Source of the DNA: Salminus brasiliensis
Taxonomy: Eukaryota > Chordata > Actinopteri > Characiformes > Bryconidae
Direction of reading: 5' to 3'
Assembly (NCBI RefSeq): GCF_030463535.1
Contig: NC_132881.1
Location: 8,214,526 to 8,278,525, forward strand
DNA length: 64,000 nucleotides
Below, in pieces: positions 25,186 to 37,552 of this stretch (its first letter is position 1; every line of letters begins with the position of its first letter). Below the pieces are notes generated by a model. That model had not been told where the DNA came from. It made no database searches and saw nothing but the letters and a program-made list of their open reading frames with translations. A program made the translations under genes and the position numbers.

Positions 25186-25745
25186 TCTGAGGCGGCAGTG
25201 CAAATGACAGGACTGATACCGGTCAATATTACAGCACCGTGTGCTGATACGGAATTATACGCCGTCTGAGGCTGAAGCACTGTGTTCCTAGGTGACGATC
25301 GGACGATCGGAAAAGTTCACAAGTTGACCTACGCGCCCTACCTACCCTGCCCAGTCGTTCCTCCCTGGCCTAACAGCCACACTATCCGCTGGTGTCAATA
25401 CCTATACCATGCATCCAGCGCGGTGAGCATCCCTGAGCCTTCGTGGGGTTTGTGTGGGGCTACGAACCGTTAAATGGATGAAACCTGGAATACAATGGCA
25501 GTGATAATAAATCAGACATCATCAGTTATCAAATATGAAATTAAACAAATCAACACATCCCTACGATACTCTACGATATTTTAAAGCAACGATCTGCCGA
25601 TACGATACAGTACGATTTCGATGTCCTCGTGCATCCGCGCTACACAGTTCCCTATGTGATGACGATCATTTGAGGAGTTCACGAGCTGGCGCGCGCCGCC
25701 TCAGCGACTGACCGCCAGGAAAACGTACGTCGCCACCGCTGTTTC

Positions 25746-25805
25746 CTCCTGACCAGCCTCCTGTCCAGCCTCCTGTCCAGACTCCTGTCCAGACTCCTGA
25801 CCAGC
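25746..25805. repeat. 11-bp tandem repeat in CpG-rich block
   Basis: Five to six copies of a CTCCTGTCCAG/CTCCTGACCAG unit. Confidence 0.85.
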
Positions 25806-26390
25806 CGTGTCATTCCCGGCCTAACAGAGCCAGCCCCCTTCTCCTCCATCCCCAGTCCGCTCGCGCTCAGCACCACAGCCCCAGTCACGCCGCACGCGCT
25901 CACACCGCCCCTGAGCCCTAACCCTAGTCATGGTGCACGAGAGCGTCGACACGACGGCACGAGGGACACGATATGAGGGTCGTGCTGTGCCCAGCCGTCG
26001 GTTCAAGCCCATCTCCCTAATTAGCATAACCCAACAGTGGCTCGCGCAGGTGGAATAAAACGTCTCCGGAACGTTAAAGCTGGCTAAATCTTAAACAGAC
26101 GTCTTAGGGTTATGATTATGATTAGCCCATAAACAAACAGCGCACACCGCCTGCTGGTAGCCCCCGGTGAGATTTCGCCCCCCTGCCCCCCAAAATAATA
26201 CCTCGCGAAGCTTTCTTCTCCTCAGAATCGCCGCGGAAACGCGCATTTTGGTGAGAAATGGCGGCAGTCTTAAAACCCCTTCGTGAGCCTACCTGCAACG
26301 TGCCAGTGATGAGCCTCTCTTCAGCGGGCGAGAAAACGGGGTCGACTCCACCCTACGAGAGGCTTCCGTCAAATTGGGTTCGAAAACGAA

Positions 26391-26480
26391 GAGGGGGAGA
26401 GAGAGAGAGAGAGAGGGAGGGAGGGAGGGAGGAGGAGGAAGATGAGGATGAGGATGAAGAGGAGGAGGAGGAGGAGGACG
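26391..26480. repeat. Purine-rich GA/GGA/GAT tract
   Basis: (GA)n, then (GGGA)n, then (GAGGAT)n and (GGA)n in succession. It gives a spurious Glu/Arg-rich ORF tail. Confidence 0.9.
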
Positions 26481-26535
26481 GGAGGAAAGCGCTCAGTCGA
26501 CGGTAGACACCATGAGATGCTGGGCTGGAGGCTTG

Positions 26536-26538
<3 letters not shown>

Positions 26539-26585
<47 letters not shown>

Positions 26586-26757
26586 ATGTCTCTCTCTCAC
26601 TCTCTCTCTCACTCTCTCTCTCTCTCTCTGTGTGTGTGTGTATGTCTCTCTCTCACTCTCTCTCTCTCTCTGTGTGTGTATGTCTCTCTCTCTCTCTCTG
26701 TGTGTGTGTGTATGTCTCTCTCACTCTCTCTCTCTCTGTGTGTATGTCTCTCTCTCA

Positions 26758-26789
<32 letters not shown>

Positions 26790-26792
26790 ATG

Positions 26793-26825
<33 letters not shown>

Positions 26826-26890
26826 ATGTCTCTCTCTCACTCTCTCTGTGTGTGTATGTCTCTCTCTCTCACTCTCTCTCTCTGTGTGTG

Positions 26891-26935
<45 letters not shown>

Positions 26936-26958
26936 ATGTCTCTCTCTCTCTCTCTCTC
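26539..26958. repeat. Compound (CT)n/(GT)n tract, 420 bp
   Basis: About a dozen alternations of CT runs, GT runs and a GTATGTCTCTCTCTCAC-type joint. The mosaic is itself a tandem of about 30-60-bp segments. It produces long Ser/Leu/Val/Cys ORFs that are artefacts. Confidence 0.95.
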
Positions 26959-27013
26959 CGCCAGATGTGAGGGAACCTCTCGGCGTGACGCAGGAGGAGA
27001 GCAGCACAGGGAA

Positions 27014-27040
27014 GGTGGTGGTGGTGGTGGTGGTGGTGGT
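27014..27040. repeat. (GGT)n microsatellite
   Basis: Nine GGT/GTG triplets. Confidence 0.9.
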
Positions 27041-27060
27041 CCGGATGCGCCTTTAAGAAA

Positions 27061-27668
27061 TGGGCTCGACCCCCGGGCTCCTCAGTGAGGGCAGAAGAAC
27101 GCTGAACAACCTCTGGACCGGATCTGAAGTGGCTCCTTTTTGCCCCCCTCTCTCCTCCTCCTCACGCTGGGGGGAAAGAAAGGGGGGGCACAGCTGCTTC
27201 ATACGCCTTTATTGCAGAGCAGCCTGGAGAGGCTTCCCCTGCTCCATCTGACATCACCGTTGACATCACCGGGTTTCCCAGCAGATCCGTCCTGAGCATC
27301 AGTCTGCACGCACTTACTGCTCATCTGAAAGGCGTCTTCTTCGTGGCAGGGTAGATATGAAGCCCATGGGCTGTTTGGGAGCAACCCCCAAACTCCCCAG
27401 CCACCCCATCCTCCCCCCCCCCCAAAGAACCGAGCTCACTTCTGGAGAGGCCTGGAGGATGCCTGAGTGTGGTGTGGTGAGGTGTGGTGAGGTGATGACT
27501 GGGGCGCTGGAAGAGGAAGCAGGTGGAGGACACACCATTAAGTTGGTGTTTGTTGGTCTTCTCAAAATTGCTTACTAGTATGATCATGGGGGTGGGAGTA
27601 CTGTAACCATGGAAACAGGTCTGGTCCACATGTTAGTATAACAGTGGTGTTTTTTTTTTTTCTTCCAG
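27061..27668. other. Spacer between CpG block and minisatellite
   Basis: GC-moderate DNA with a poly-C run near 27413-27423 and a GTGTGGTGAG short duplication at 27470-27495. Several short ORFs on both strands have no recognised pattern. Confidence 0.45.
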
Positions 27669-27793
27669 TGAACTCATGGAGGGGTACACCTGCACTATTA
27701 AGCAGTTTCCCCCTCAGATCTCTGTGCTGGAGGAGGAATCGGATGTGATCGCTGGGCCATTGAGGAATAAGGACAGTGCGCTGGATAAGTATG
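27669..27793 (+). other. Candidate exon-like segment (unproven)
   Basis: Preceded by a T-run and CTTCCAG, open in one frame (ELMEGYTCTIKQFPPQISVL then EEESDVIAGPLRN), and followed by TATG|GTGAGA. I cannot match it to a known protein. Its last third resembles the minisatellite unit, so it may only be the decayed edge of that array. Confidence 0.15.
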
Positions 27794-30773
27794 GTGAGAT
27801 GGTGTGTAGAGTGTGATGGCTGGACCACTGGTAAAAGAGTATGGTGTGATGACTGGACCACTGGAGAATGTACAGTGCTGTTACTGGTGTACTGGAGGAG
27901 GGGTGTGGTGTGATGAAAACTGGAGGATAATAGTGTTGACTGGTGCACTGAAGATGCATGGTTTGATTGGAGAATGAATACAGTGTGATTACTGATGCAC
28001 TAAAAGAGGAGTATAGTGAGATCACTGGTGAACTAGAGGATGAATATGGCCTAATAACAAGGAAGAGGGTAATGCAATGAACACTGGAGAGGAGTATAGT
28101 TTAATTACTGGAGAATTACAACAGAATTAGTATGTGTGATTACTGATGCACTAGATAATTAGTATGTGTGATTACTGATGTAGTGAAGAGGAGTACAGTG
28201 TGATTACTGGTGCAGTAGAGAATTAGTATGATGTGATTACTGATGCACTAAAGAATTAGTATGATGTGATTACTGGTGCAGTAGAGAATTAGTATGATGT
28301 GATTACTGGTGCAGTAGAGAATTAGTATGTGTGATTACTGGTGTAGTGAAGAGGAGTATGATGTGATTACTGATGCACTAAAGAATTAGTATGATGTGAT
28401 TACTGGTGCAGTAGAGAATTAGTATGATGTGATTACTGATGCAGTAGAGAATTAGTATGATGTGATTACTGGTGCACTAGAGAATTAGTACGATGTGATT
28501 ACTGGTGCACTAGAGAATTAGTATGATGTGATTACTGATGCACTAAAGAATTAGTATGATGTGATTACTGGTGCAGTAGAGAATTAGTATGATGTGATTA
28601 CTGGTGCAGTAGAGAATTAGTATGTGTGATTACTGGTGTAGTGAAGAGGAGTATGATGTGATTACTGATGCACTAAAGAATTAGTATGATGTGATTACTG
28701 GTGCAGTAGAGAATTAGTATGATGTGATTACTGATGCAGTAGAGAATTAGTATGTGTGATTACTGGTGCACTAGAGAATTAGTACGATGTGATTACTGGT
28801 GCACTAGAGAACTAGTATGGTGTGATTACTGATGCACTAGAGAATTAGTATGATGTGATTACTGGTGCACTAGAGAATTAGTATGATGTGATTACTGGTG
28901 CACTAGAGAATTAGTATGATGTGATTACTGATGCACTAGAGAATTAGTATGGTGTGATTACTGGTGCACTAGAGAATTAGTATGGTGTGATTACTGATGC
29001 ACTACAGAATTAGTATGATGTGATTACTGATGTAGTGAAGAGGAGTACAGTGTGATTACTGATGCACTAGAGAATTAGTATGGTGAGATTACTGGTGCAC
29101 TAGAGAATTAGTATGATGTGATTACTGGTGCACTAGAGAATTAGTATGGTGTGATTACTGGTGCACTAGAGAATTAGTATGGTGTGATTACTGGTGCAGT
29201 AGAGAATTAGTATGATGTGATTACTGATGCACTAGAGAATTAGTATGATGTGATTACTGATGCACTACAGAATTAGTATGATGTGATTACTGATGCACTA
29301 GAGAATTAGTATGATGTGATTATTGATGCACTAGAGAATTAGTATGTGTGATTACTGATGCACTAGAGAATTAGTATGATGTGATTACTGATGCACTACA
29401 GAATTAGTATGATGTGATTACTGGTGCACTAGAGAATTAGTATGATGTGATTATTGATGCACTAGAGAATTAGTATGTGTGATTACTGATGCACTAGATA
29501 ATTAGTATGATGTGATTACTGGTGCACTAGAGAATTAGTATGATGTGATTACTGATGTATTAGAGAATTAGTATGGTGTGATTACTGGTGCACTAGAGAA
29601 TTAGTATGATGTGATTACTGGTGCACTAGAGAATTAGTATGATGTGATTACTGATGTATTAGAGAATTAGTATGGTGTGATTACTGATGCACTACAGAAT
29701 TAGTATGATGTGATTACTGATGCACTACAGAATTAGTATGATGTGATTACTGGTGCACTAGAGAATTAGTATGATGTGATTACTGATGTATTAGAGAATT
29801 AGTATGTGTGATTACTGATGCACTAGAGAATTAGTATGATGTGATTACTGATGCACTAGAGAATTAGTATGATGTGATTACTGATGCACTAGAGAATTAG
29901 TATGATGTGATTATTGATGCACTAGAGAATTAGTATGTGTGATTACTGATGCACTAGAGAATTAGTATGATGTGATTACTGGTGCACTAGAGAATTAGTA
30001 TGATGTGATTACTGATGTATTAGAGAATTAGTATGGTGTGATTACTGGTGCACTAGAGAATTAGTATGTGTGATTACTGATGCACTAGAGAATTAGTATG
30101 ATGTGATTACTGGTGCACTAGAGAATTAGTATGATGTGATTACTGATGTATTAGAGAATTAGTATGGTGTGATTACTGGTGCACTAGAGAATTAGTATGT
30201 GTGATTACTGATGCACTAGAGAATTAGTATGATGTGATTACTGGTGCACTAGAGAATTAGTATGATGTGATTACTGATGTATTAGAGAATTAGTATGGTG
30301 TGATTACTGGTGCACTAGAGAATTAGTATGTGTGATTACTGATGCACTAGAGAATTAGTATGATGTGATTACTGGTGCACTAGAGAATTAGTATGATGTG
30401 ATTACTGATGTATTAGAGAATTAGTATGGTGTGATTACTGGTGCACTAGAGAATTAGTATGTGTGATTACTGATGCACTAGAGAATTAGTATGATGTGAT
30501 TACTGGTGCACTAGAGAATTAGTATGGTGTGATTACTGGTGCACTAGAGAATTAGTATGGTGTGATTACTGGTGCACTAGAGAATTAGTATGATGTGATT
30601 ACTGATGCACTAGAGAATTAGTATGATGTGATTACTGATGCACTAGAGAATTAGTATGTGTGATTACTGATACACTAGAGAATTAGTACAGCGTGATTAC
30701 TGGTGCACTAGAGAATTAGTACAGCGTGATTACTGGTGCACTAGAGAATTAGTACAGCGTGATTACTGGTGCC
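27742..30773. repeat. 33-bp minisatellite, about 80 homogeneous copies plus decayed edge
   Basis: The core from about 28120 to 30773 repeats GATGTGATTACTGGTGCACT plus AGAGAATTAGTAT, 33 bp, with a common 32-bp variant lacking one base. The left part (27742-28120) has degenerate units. From about 30014 four-unit blocks recur at exactly 131 bp (30014, 30145, 30276, 30407). An earlier block recurs at 296 bp (28347 and 28643). The right end units carry ACAGCG substitutions. Confidence 0.97.
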
Positions 30774-32837
30774 CAAAGTAGGAGTGTGCTACTTTATGGG
30801 TCGGTTTCCAGACTCAGATTAAACTGAATTCTGTTTAAATAAAAGGAACCAGCAGATTATTTTGACCATAGTGACAGAAGGCACAACACACACCATCAAA
30901 GGTTCTTAAATACATATATTCATATTTATATATATTTATATATACTGTACTGATCATTTTGTCCATTCATAGATACAAAAAATAAGAAACATCTCATCCA
31001 GGTCTCTCTTTAGAAAAAACATGAGGTTGGAAGGAAAATGGCAAGTCATACACCTTCTCAGGAAATTCAAGACTGAACTGGTTAACAAAACACCTGAAGT
31101 TACAACAACATCAACTGAAAAAACAGAAATACAACCCCTTTTGAGAGCTTTTGCTGATCACACTTCGTGCTAATGTTTCACACTTCCGCCTACATCGTAG
31201 GGCACACCTGGATATCTCCACAACACGTTCACAGAGAAACATCAGGTTCTTTCATAGCTCAGGCATCCAATGCTGTACAACATGGTTAAAAGAAAACGCA
31301 TGAGTGATACGTGAGAAGAACGAGACCCGCGGGAACTGTAAAACCATTCATTATCCCTAACGACTCCTAATACTAATGTAAAGTGGACACAATAAAGGCA
31401 TAGGTCGGCTTTCCAGAGAGCAACATAATGTGGGAAAAGAAAAACTAAGGTACACATTGTAGTGAATATAAGAACAAAGGACAAACAACTTTCCCTTTGT
31501 ACGATTTGCCCATGACAGTAAGACAAACATGCCTAAGGTAAATCCTCTGCGTGCTACCAACCAGGGCCACCCCTTGGTCATCAATCGGAATTCATTGGAA
31601 CGTTTTTTGCCAGGTTAGCAAAACACCCCAGTTTTGGTCAAACCTCAAACTGCACTCTTTCTGGAAACTCTGTATTTGGGGTTGATTTATTGATTAAATG
31701 CATTTACTTAGGTTGATATGTCCATTTGTATTAGCAATAGTTAAAAGTGTAGGACAGTGGTGAACATCCTGAGGCTTACACTTCATTACCATACCTAGAT
31801 GTTCCATCACATTCATCCTTATCACAAGACACCATCTAGGAAACAGCACAGAAACTGCACTTCCAGGAAACTGTCTTTAAAGAGAGGCACTGTATCCTTG
31901 TATGATCGTCTTTGTATTATCTGTATTACTTGGGATAAAGCAGTTCTCTCCATGCTGTCTTTAGTTAGCCCTCTTTTTTGTTAGTAATTAGCGCACTCAA
32001 ACCTTTATAAAGAAGCAGATAACAGGACCTCTCCGCAGCTCTGTGCAGGATGAAGATACACACCCTATAGCATATGATCTGAGGTGACTCTGGAATGTTC
32101 TTAACTAAATGAGACTGAATCGGCTGGCTCATGCAAACACTGAGGATGGAGTGGTTGTTGTCCAATTTGAAAGAGGCTTGGGTTAGTGCACAGGTTCATG
32201 CTTACGGTTTGGGTTATGTTTTTGAGGACAAGAAGGCCCTTATCTGGGAATCATTAAACAGGGCGGAAACGCTGATGAAACATATGGTGGATGGAAGATC
32301 GGACCAACCCGGCACTGCGTAATAATTACATGCGTGGCCGTACACACGCGCATTCATTTGTGTTCCACATGCACGAATGCATGCTGCTGCTGGAGGAGCC
32401 AGTGCACCACAGCAAATAGCGAGTGCTGCATCTTCAAAGGAGAAGTAAACGTAGAGACTCACCAAGTAAGCCTGGCAAAGCCACGGGCTGCCGGTGCACT
32501 TTGAGAGAATATGCTCGCTTTAGTGTTTTGAAGCTAGAATTTGCCTGAAATCGCTGCAAAGACATTTTTGGAACCTCTCAGGTTGAGGATAAAAACACAG
32601 AAGCCACCAAGAAGAAAGTGACTATCAAAACCGGTGTAGCAGCTTCCAAAGTCAAACACGAAACATTAAAACATGGAGGAAAACCAAACGGCACACGACA
32701 AGAAGCCACATGAAACAAAACAAAACAGAAACGAAATGTGTGACAAAAAAAGGGAAAGAACATAAACAGTGGTAAAAGGCCTTCATCACTTCAGTCAAAC
32801 GTGGATACCCCACTCCTCCTCCTATGTATTGTATCAT
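30774..32837. other. lyst downstream spacer, no gene recognised
   Basis: Unique-looking, moderately AT-rich DNA between the minisatellite and the candidate lyst poly(A) site. It may contain an extended lyst 3' UTR. Short ORFs on both strands have no residue pattern I recognise. Confidence 0.5.
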
Positions 32838-32843
32838 TTTATT
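32838..32843 (-). terminator. lyst: Candidate lyst poly(A) signal
   Basis: An AATAAA hexamer on the minus strand about 210 bases past the lyst stop. Cleavage 15-30 bases further left would give a short 3' UTR. Other AATAAA matches lie further left (for example about 31686), so a longer UTR is equally possible without transcript data. Confidence 0.35.
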
Positions 32844-33054
32844 TATATGAATACCACTTTTCTTATAGTGCGTTAGCTCGCAGCACAAAGTGTGCTCTCT
32901 GAAGGATGTGGTCTCATGCCTTGAAGGGGTGTGGCTTCTTTGCCAGGGGGGCAGGGTCTGGTGCATGCAGGCCCCTCGTCTTCCTGGAGGCGGAAGTATT
33001 CTGTTTGTCCAGTGAAGGACGGAGTCAGGTCACGAGCAAGTGGGCAACTGGGTG

Positions 33055-33193
33055 TCAGCCTGCAGCGTAGCTGCTGAGGAAGGAGTAGAACATGGGCAGC
33101 TTCATCCGCTGCTGGTCCCGCCGACACCAGGCAATCACTGTGCCCTCGCTATTCGCTGTGTAGAGGTGGTGCCCATCACACGAGAATGTAAGA
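33055..33193 (-). CDS. lyst: lyst terminal coding exon
   Basis: Encodes [20 protein letters not shown] and [12 protein letters not shown], then TGA at 33055-33057. The C-terminal [10 protein letters not shown] is the same as the human end, which fixes the stop as genuine. Confidence 0.98.
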
Positions 33194-36100
33194 CTGAAAA
33201 AGAACGGAGCAGCAGAAGTATTTATATAGCAATATTTTAAATACAGCATGAGCTTACTTTATAATAGGGCTGTGTATTAACACGAACCTGGTGATGCGAA
33301 ACTTATTACAAATATATAGTATATGTGATATATTGCATTTTTTAATCATAAAATGTCATAGTATAAGGGTAAAAACACACAATCATATGCATGCAACAGT
33401 GGAATCCAAATACACAGTACAACACTGCAATCTAGCAGTCGATAGATAGCATTGTTGAAAATGAACCACTGTCTGCCACCAATCTTTCAATGTAAACTAA
33501 TAATAAGAAATCTATTTTTTTTTAATCGATACAGTATTGCAAAACATATTTGCCCATCCCCCTACTTTAGACAACCTACCTTGTTGGTATACCTTAGCTA
33601 GTTAGACTATATAGCCCATACAATTTAGTTAGTCATCATTTAGCCCTTCATTAGGTGTCAGTTTCTGGCCACAAGACCACCGCTAGTTGGATATTTGTTG
33701 TTTCGTGGACTATTTGTGTCGTACAGTGCGTCATACATTTACTTGCCACAATAATGTTGGAATCGCTGCCTTATTGTGAACGGCTACCACCCAACCTACC
33801 CCAAATCTGGCCTGTCACAATTATTACACAATCACCTGACTGTAATCATCACATCCATCATAATCAGCTTTCCTGATTATGGTTGGAACAAATACATGTA
33901 AATAAATCGAAAATACAATGTGCCCTCCATTATTGAGTAAATGTAGTTTACAATTCTTGTCCATTACAATTATTTTTTAAGTCAAATAAATTCTTAGCTA
34001 ATATTTTCCTGATATTCACAAGCCTAGTCATTGGTGGTCCTGTGGTTGTCCCATTGATTCATAAGACAGAGAGTGACTGATGAATTCAACAGAAGGCTTC
34101 AGGCCTACGGTTTTTAATGGTAGACCAATAATGCACTTATATATGATAACTAATTAGTTAATAAGTTAATAAACCAGAAACTCTGTATTTATGGGAAATA
34201 ACTGCAATATTTATGATCTGATTGAGTGATTACCTGTTCCCATAAATCAAACATATCATATTTTATTTGTCTTGACGAGCATATTAATCTCCATAAAGCT
34301 GAATTTGCTCCAGAATGAATATATGATGAGAACACAACATGTAGCAACACACTATACACTATACAAGTACCTTATTATAGGCTTGTTGGACTTGGGAAAG
34401 GTTATTTCTCTCACTGGCTTCAGGTCCCATGTGCTCCACAGCCTGAGTGTATATGTGTGGGAGGGAAACGGAGAGGGAGGGAGTGAATGAGAAACAAAGA
34501 AATGAAAGGGCAGGAATGAAGAACAGAGATAAGAGGCTGGCATTGCATTGCATCACATTCAGACCACATACAGATAACAGGCCAACACCCCCAACCCCCC
34601 CCCCCAACACACACAAAAAACCCCCAAAACAAATATTCATTTAGCAGAAAATATGGGAATGTGGGAATGCAGATTATTGTACAAGCACTATTAAATCAAA
34701 ATTAGATTCTTAGAAAAAGACACGACACCATGCTTTCTCAGGAAGACAGGATTCTATTCTAGTCAGAGAAATAATACATGCAAATGTGGTTTTCCACAGC
34801 CCAAGTCAAGTGACGCAGCACTTGGGGTAATGTAGAGCACGGCTGCTTACCTCACAACGCCATTCTCCAGGCCGCCTGCTATCACGTTAACAGACACCCC
34901 CTCTGGCTGATTGGAGAAGGCCACGGAACAGATGATCTCTCGGCAGTGTACGTGGCCGATCAGATCGCCGTTCACCGTCCACAGACGTAGGTCACTGCCT
35001 CCGCCCACTGCATGCAGGACAACCACATTAAAATATGTGTGAGAATACCTTACGAATACATTACTATAAATAAAAGAAAGCCAAAACAATGGGGGGATAA
35101 AAATAACATGGGCGTTTTTGACTTTTTCACTACAAGAGGGTTTTCTGTACTTTCTTTCTGTTCCCCACAAGAAATTGTGTTGAAATGAGTGTGTGTAGTA
35201 ATCAGCTATACAATAAAGATTCAACAGATGAAAAATGCTGGAGTATTCCTTTAACTCCATTAGCTCTACTGCCGCCATGTTTGACAGTGGGTATAAACGA
35301 TGCACTGGTTAAATTTTACTTGCTTTACTAGGTAACAATGACCGTTGATCCATGACACATTTTGGGTGGCTGCCTGCTACATCACCAGCAATATTTAAAA
35401 CACACCTGTGCTTAAGCTGTACACGTTTTGGTGGAGTCCTGATATCTTCCTACTTTGAACCATTTAAGGAACAGCAAAGCATGTTTGTCTACCCATAAAA
35501 CCATTAAGCTCACAGAGCCTTGTTCTGAACATGCACTCATTTATTAGAAACCCTGATTACTCACCTGAATCACACACGGTAGCGATGTCTCCGGTGGTCT
35601 CACTCGCGGACACTGCATTCACAGGACTTTTATGGCCGGTGAGACTTTGCACATAGCACAACCTAACACGAGAACCCTTCATTATTTGACATGTTTCAAT
35701 GCTGAAAGAACAGAAATGCTAGAACATGGCTAGAACACCTACTCACGAACACACATAACATACCTATTGAGATCCCAGATGATGCACGTTCCGTCTCGGC
35801 TGACGCTGATTAGGATGCTATACGGTTTGCAGACAAACAGACCTGTGACCTCATCTGTGTGGCCATATAAGTGAACCTGGGACTCCACATCCATCTCAGA
35901 GGACTAGAGAGAGAGATAAAGACAGAGGTTTGTGTAGGGTACTTAAAGCAGCATTATGCAAGAATGGGTATTTTCTACTCCTGGGCTCCCTCTACAGGTG
36001 GGGAGTGTCATTCACTTTTATTCCAAAGCAGTGAATACAAATTAGACTTATAGCTTCCCCCTGAAGAACACACCTCATACATGCATTTCTGGACAAGCTG

Positions 36101-37519
36101 AGAGATGCAGAACCAGCATCTAAAGTTTAGATGGCTAGTGACTAGTTTCTGGATTGCATCCTGATAAGATATTAGCCACTTGCATCTACACTTGATAGTC
36201 AAATGGGTCTCAGGTTAACCGGACTTAAATCTGATTGCTGTGTGGCATGGAATATGCAAATCCGCTCATTATACAGCAACCAGTTGTTTATCTGTTCAGC
36301 CTAAAGATGGATGCAACCTAGATAATAGCAAAATTTGCTATTATCGATGCGGTCATGCAATTCTTTTTTTTCCTCAGATATTTGTTAAAGAAGGGCACGG
36401 TTCCTGTAAGTTGTCTGCAGCTTGTTTTGCACAGTAGTGTCTGTCCATATAGCTATTAAGCATTTAGCTTAGTCTGGGCGACAACCATGTGCATCCTCCA
36501 TGATAATCTTCCTCACAGACACATATAATCTGTCCAATGACGTACTGCACTGGAAGAAGAGTTTTGCTTGTTGAATACGTCTTTAAGAGACAGATGTGTT
36601 TACACTGCTATAACACGGGGCTCAAATGTGTCTCTGACCAGCTCAGTGGTTCAAGAGATCAGATTTGTATCTGGTTGAAATGCATTATGTAGCCCTGAAT
36701 GTTAGGGATGCTGTTCTCTCTATTACAGTCAGTGGAGAATCAACATGATTCTGAAGCTGCTATTTTAAGATAAAACTGCTACATAATGTTGCCTTAAATC
36801 ACTTACTAGCGACTAATGTCAAGCTCGGACTCAGGCTCCGCTTCACAATATGCTTCCCTTTCATGAGAGAAGCAAAACTCATTTCCGCACAACACAACAA
36901 CCAGGATTTTTGTATGAACATGAGACGAGGCTGTGGCGAAGCCTTCGAACCAGCACTTACACGTCACTGGGTTTATTTAAGCCAGCACTCGTGAAAGCAG
37001 CCGCTGCTTATCGCACTGTGCCAATAAAGAGGAAGATAACGGGAGATACTTGGTAAGAGACCTGGGTGTTCAAAATAAAGAAGGAGCACACAAGTGGTTG
37101 AAGGGTTGTGTAACCCTCTCTCCTGTCTGACTCCCAGACTCCAGCCCACCTGTGGGCTTCAGGAAATGTGTTTCTAGGGCAACGGGGAGATGACGAACGA
37201 GGCCACTACAAACATTGTGTGTGTGTTTGGAGGCGCTCTACAGGGAGTGATAATGGATGTGGGCGGAAGCGTGGGTGTGGAGGCGGCGGAGAGGGGGAGA
37301 AAGGGAGGGGGAGGGGGGGGGAGGAGGAGGGGGGGGGGGGGTCACGTTGCCATGGCAACCTACCATGGTGGTGGAGAAACGGTTGCTGTAGGCGGTGATG
37401 ACTCCACACTTACTGCCAGTAAACAGCTGACAACCGTCCGGCACCCAGGCACAACTAGTCACCTGAGAGAGAGAGGAGAAGGAGAGACAGAGATGAATAG
37501 AGATACATAGAGATAAATT

Positions 37520-37552
<33 letters not shown>

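Larger units (their letters stand above)
25580..27060 (-). promoter_or_regulatory. gng4: CpG-rich block, likely gng4 promoter region
   Basis: CpG dinucleotides are dense here (for example 25688-25735, 25940-25990 and 26225-26250) and sparse elsewhere in the window, as expected for an unmethylated vertebrate promoter. It lies upstream of gng4 and downstream of lyst. A donor-like CAG|GTAGGC on the minus strand at 26293 could end a non-coding first gng4 exon. No TATA box or start site can be fixed. A purine-rich block (26391-26480) and the CT/GT tract lie inside. Confidence 0.5.

Noticed and set aside
26442..27088. Three long overlapping ORFs of Ser/Leu/Cys/Val
   Set aside because: They are translations of the CT/GT tract; open frames are expected because CT and GT runs cannot encode stops.
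28120..30773. Regular 33-bp periodicity resembling a CRISPR array
   Set aside because: There are no unique spacers; the whole unit repeats, units vary slightly, there are no cas genes, and the genome is vertebrate.
32873..33127. 84-residue minus-strand ORF overlapping the lyst stop
   Set aside because: Out-of-frame shadow of the terminal exon that runs into the 3' UTR.
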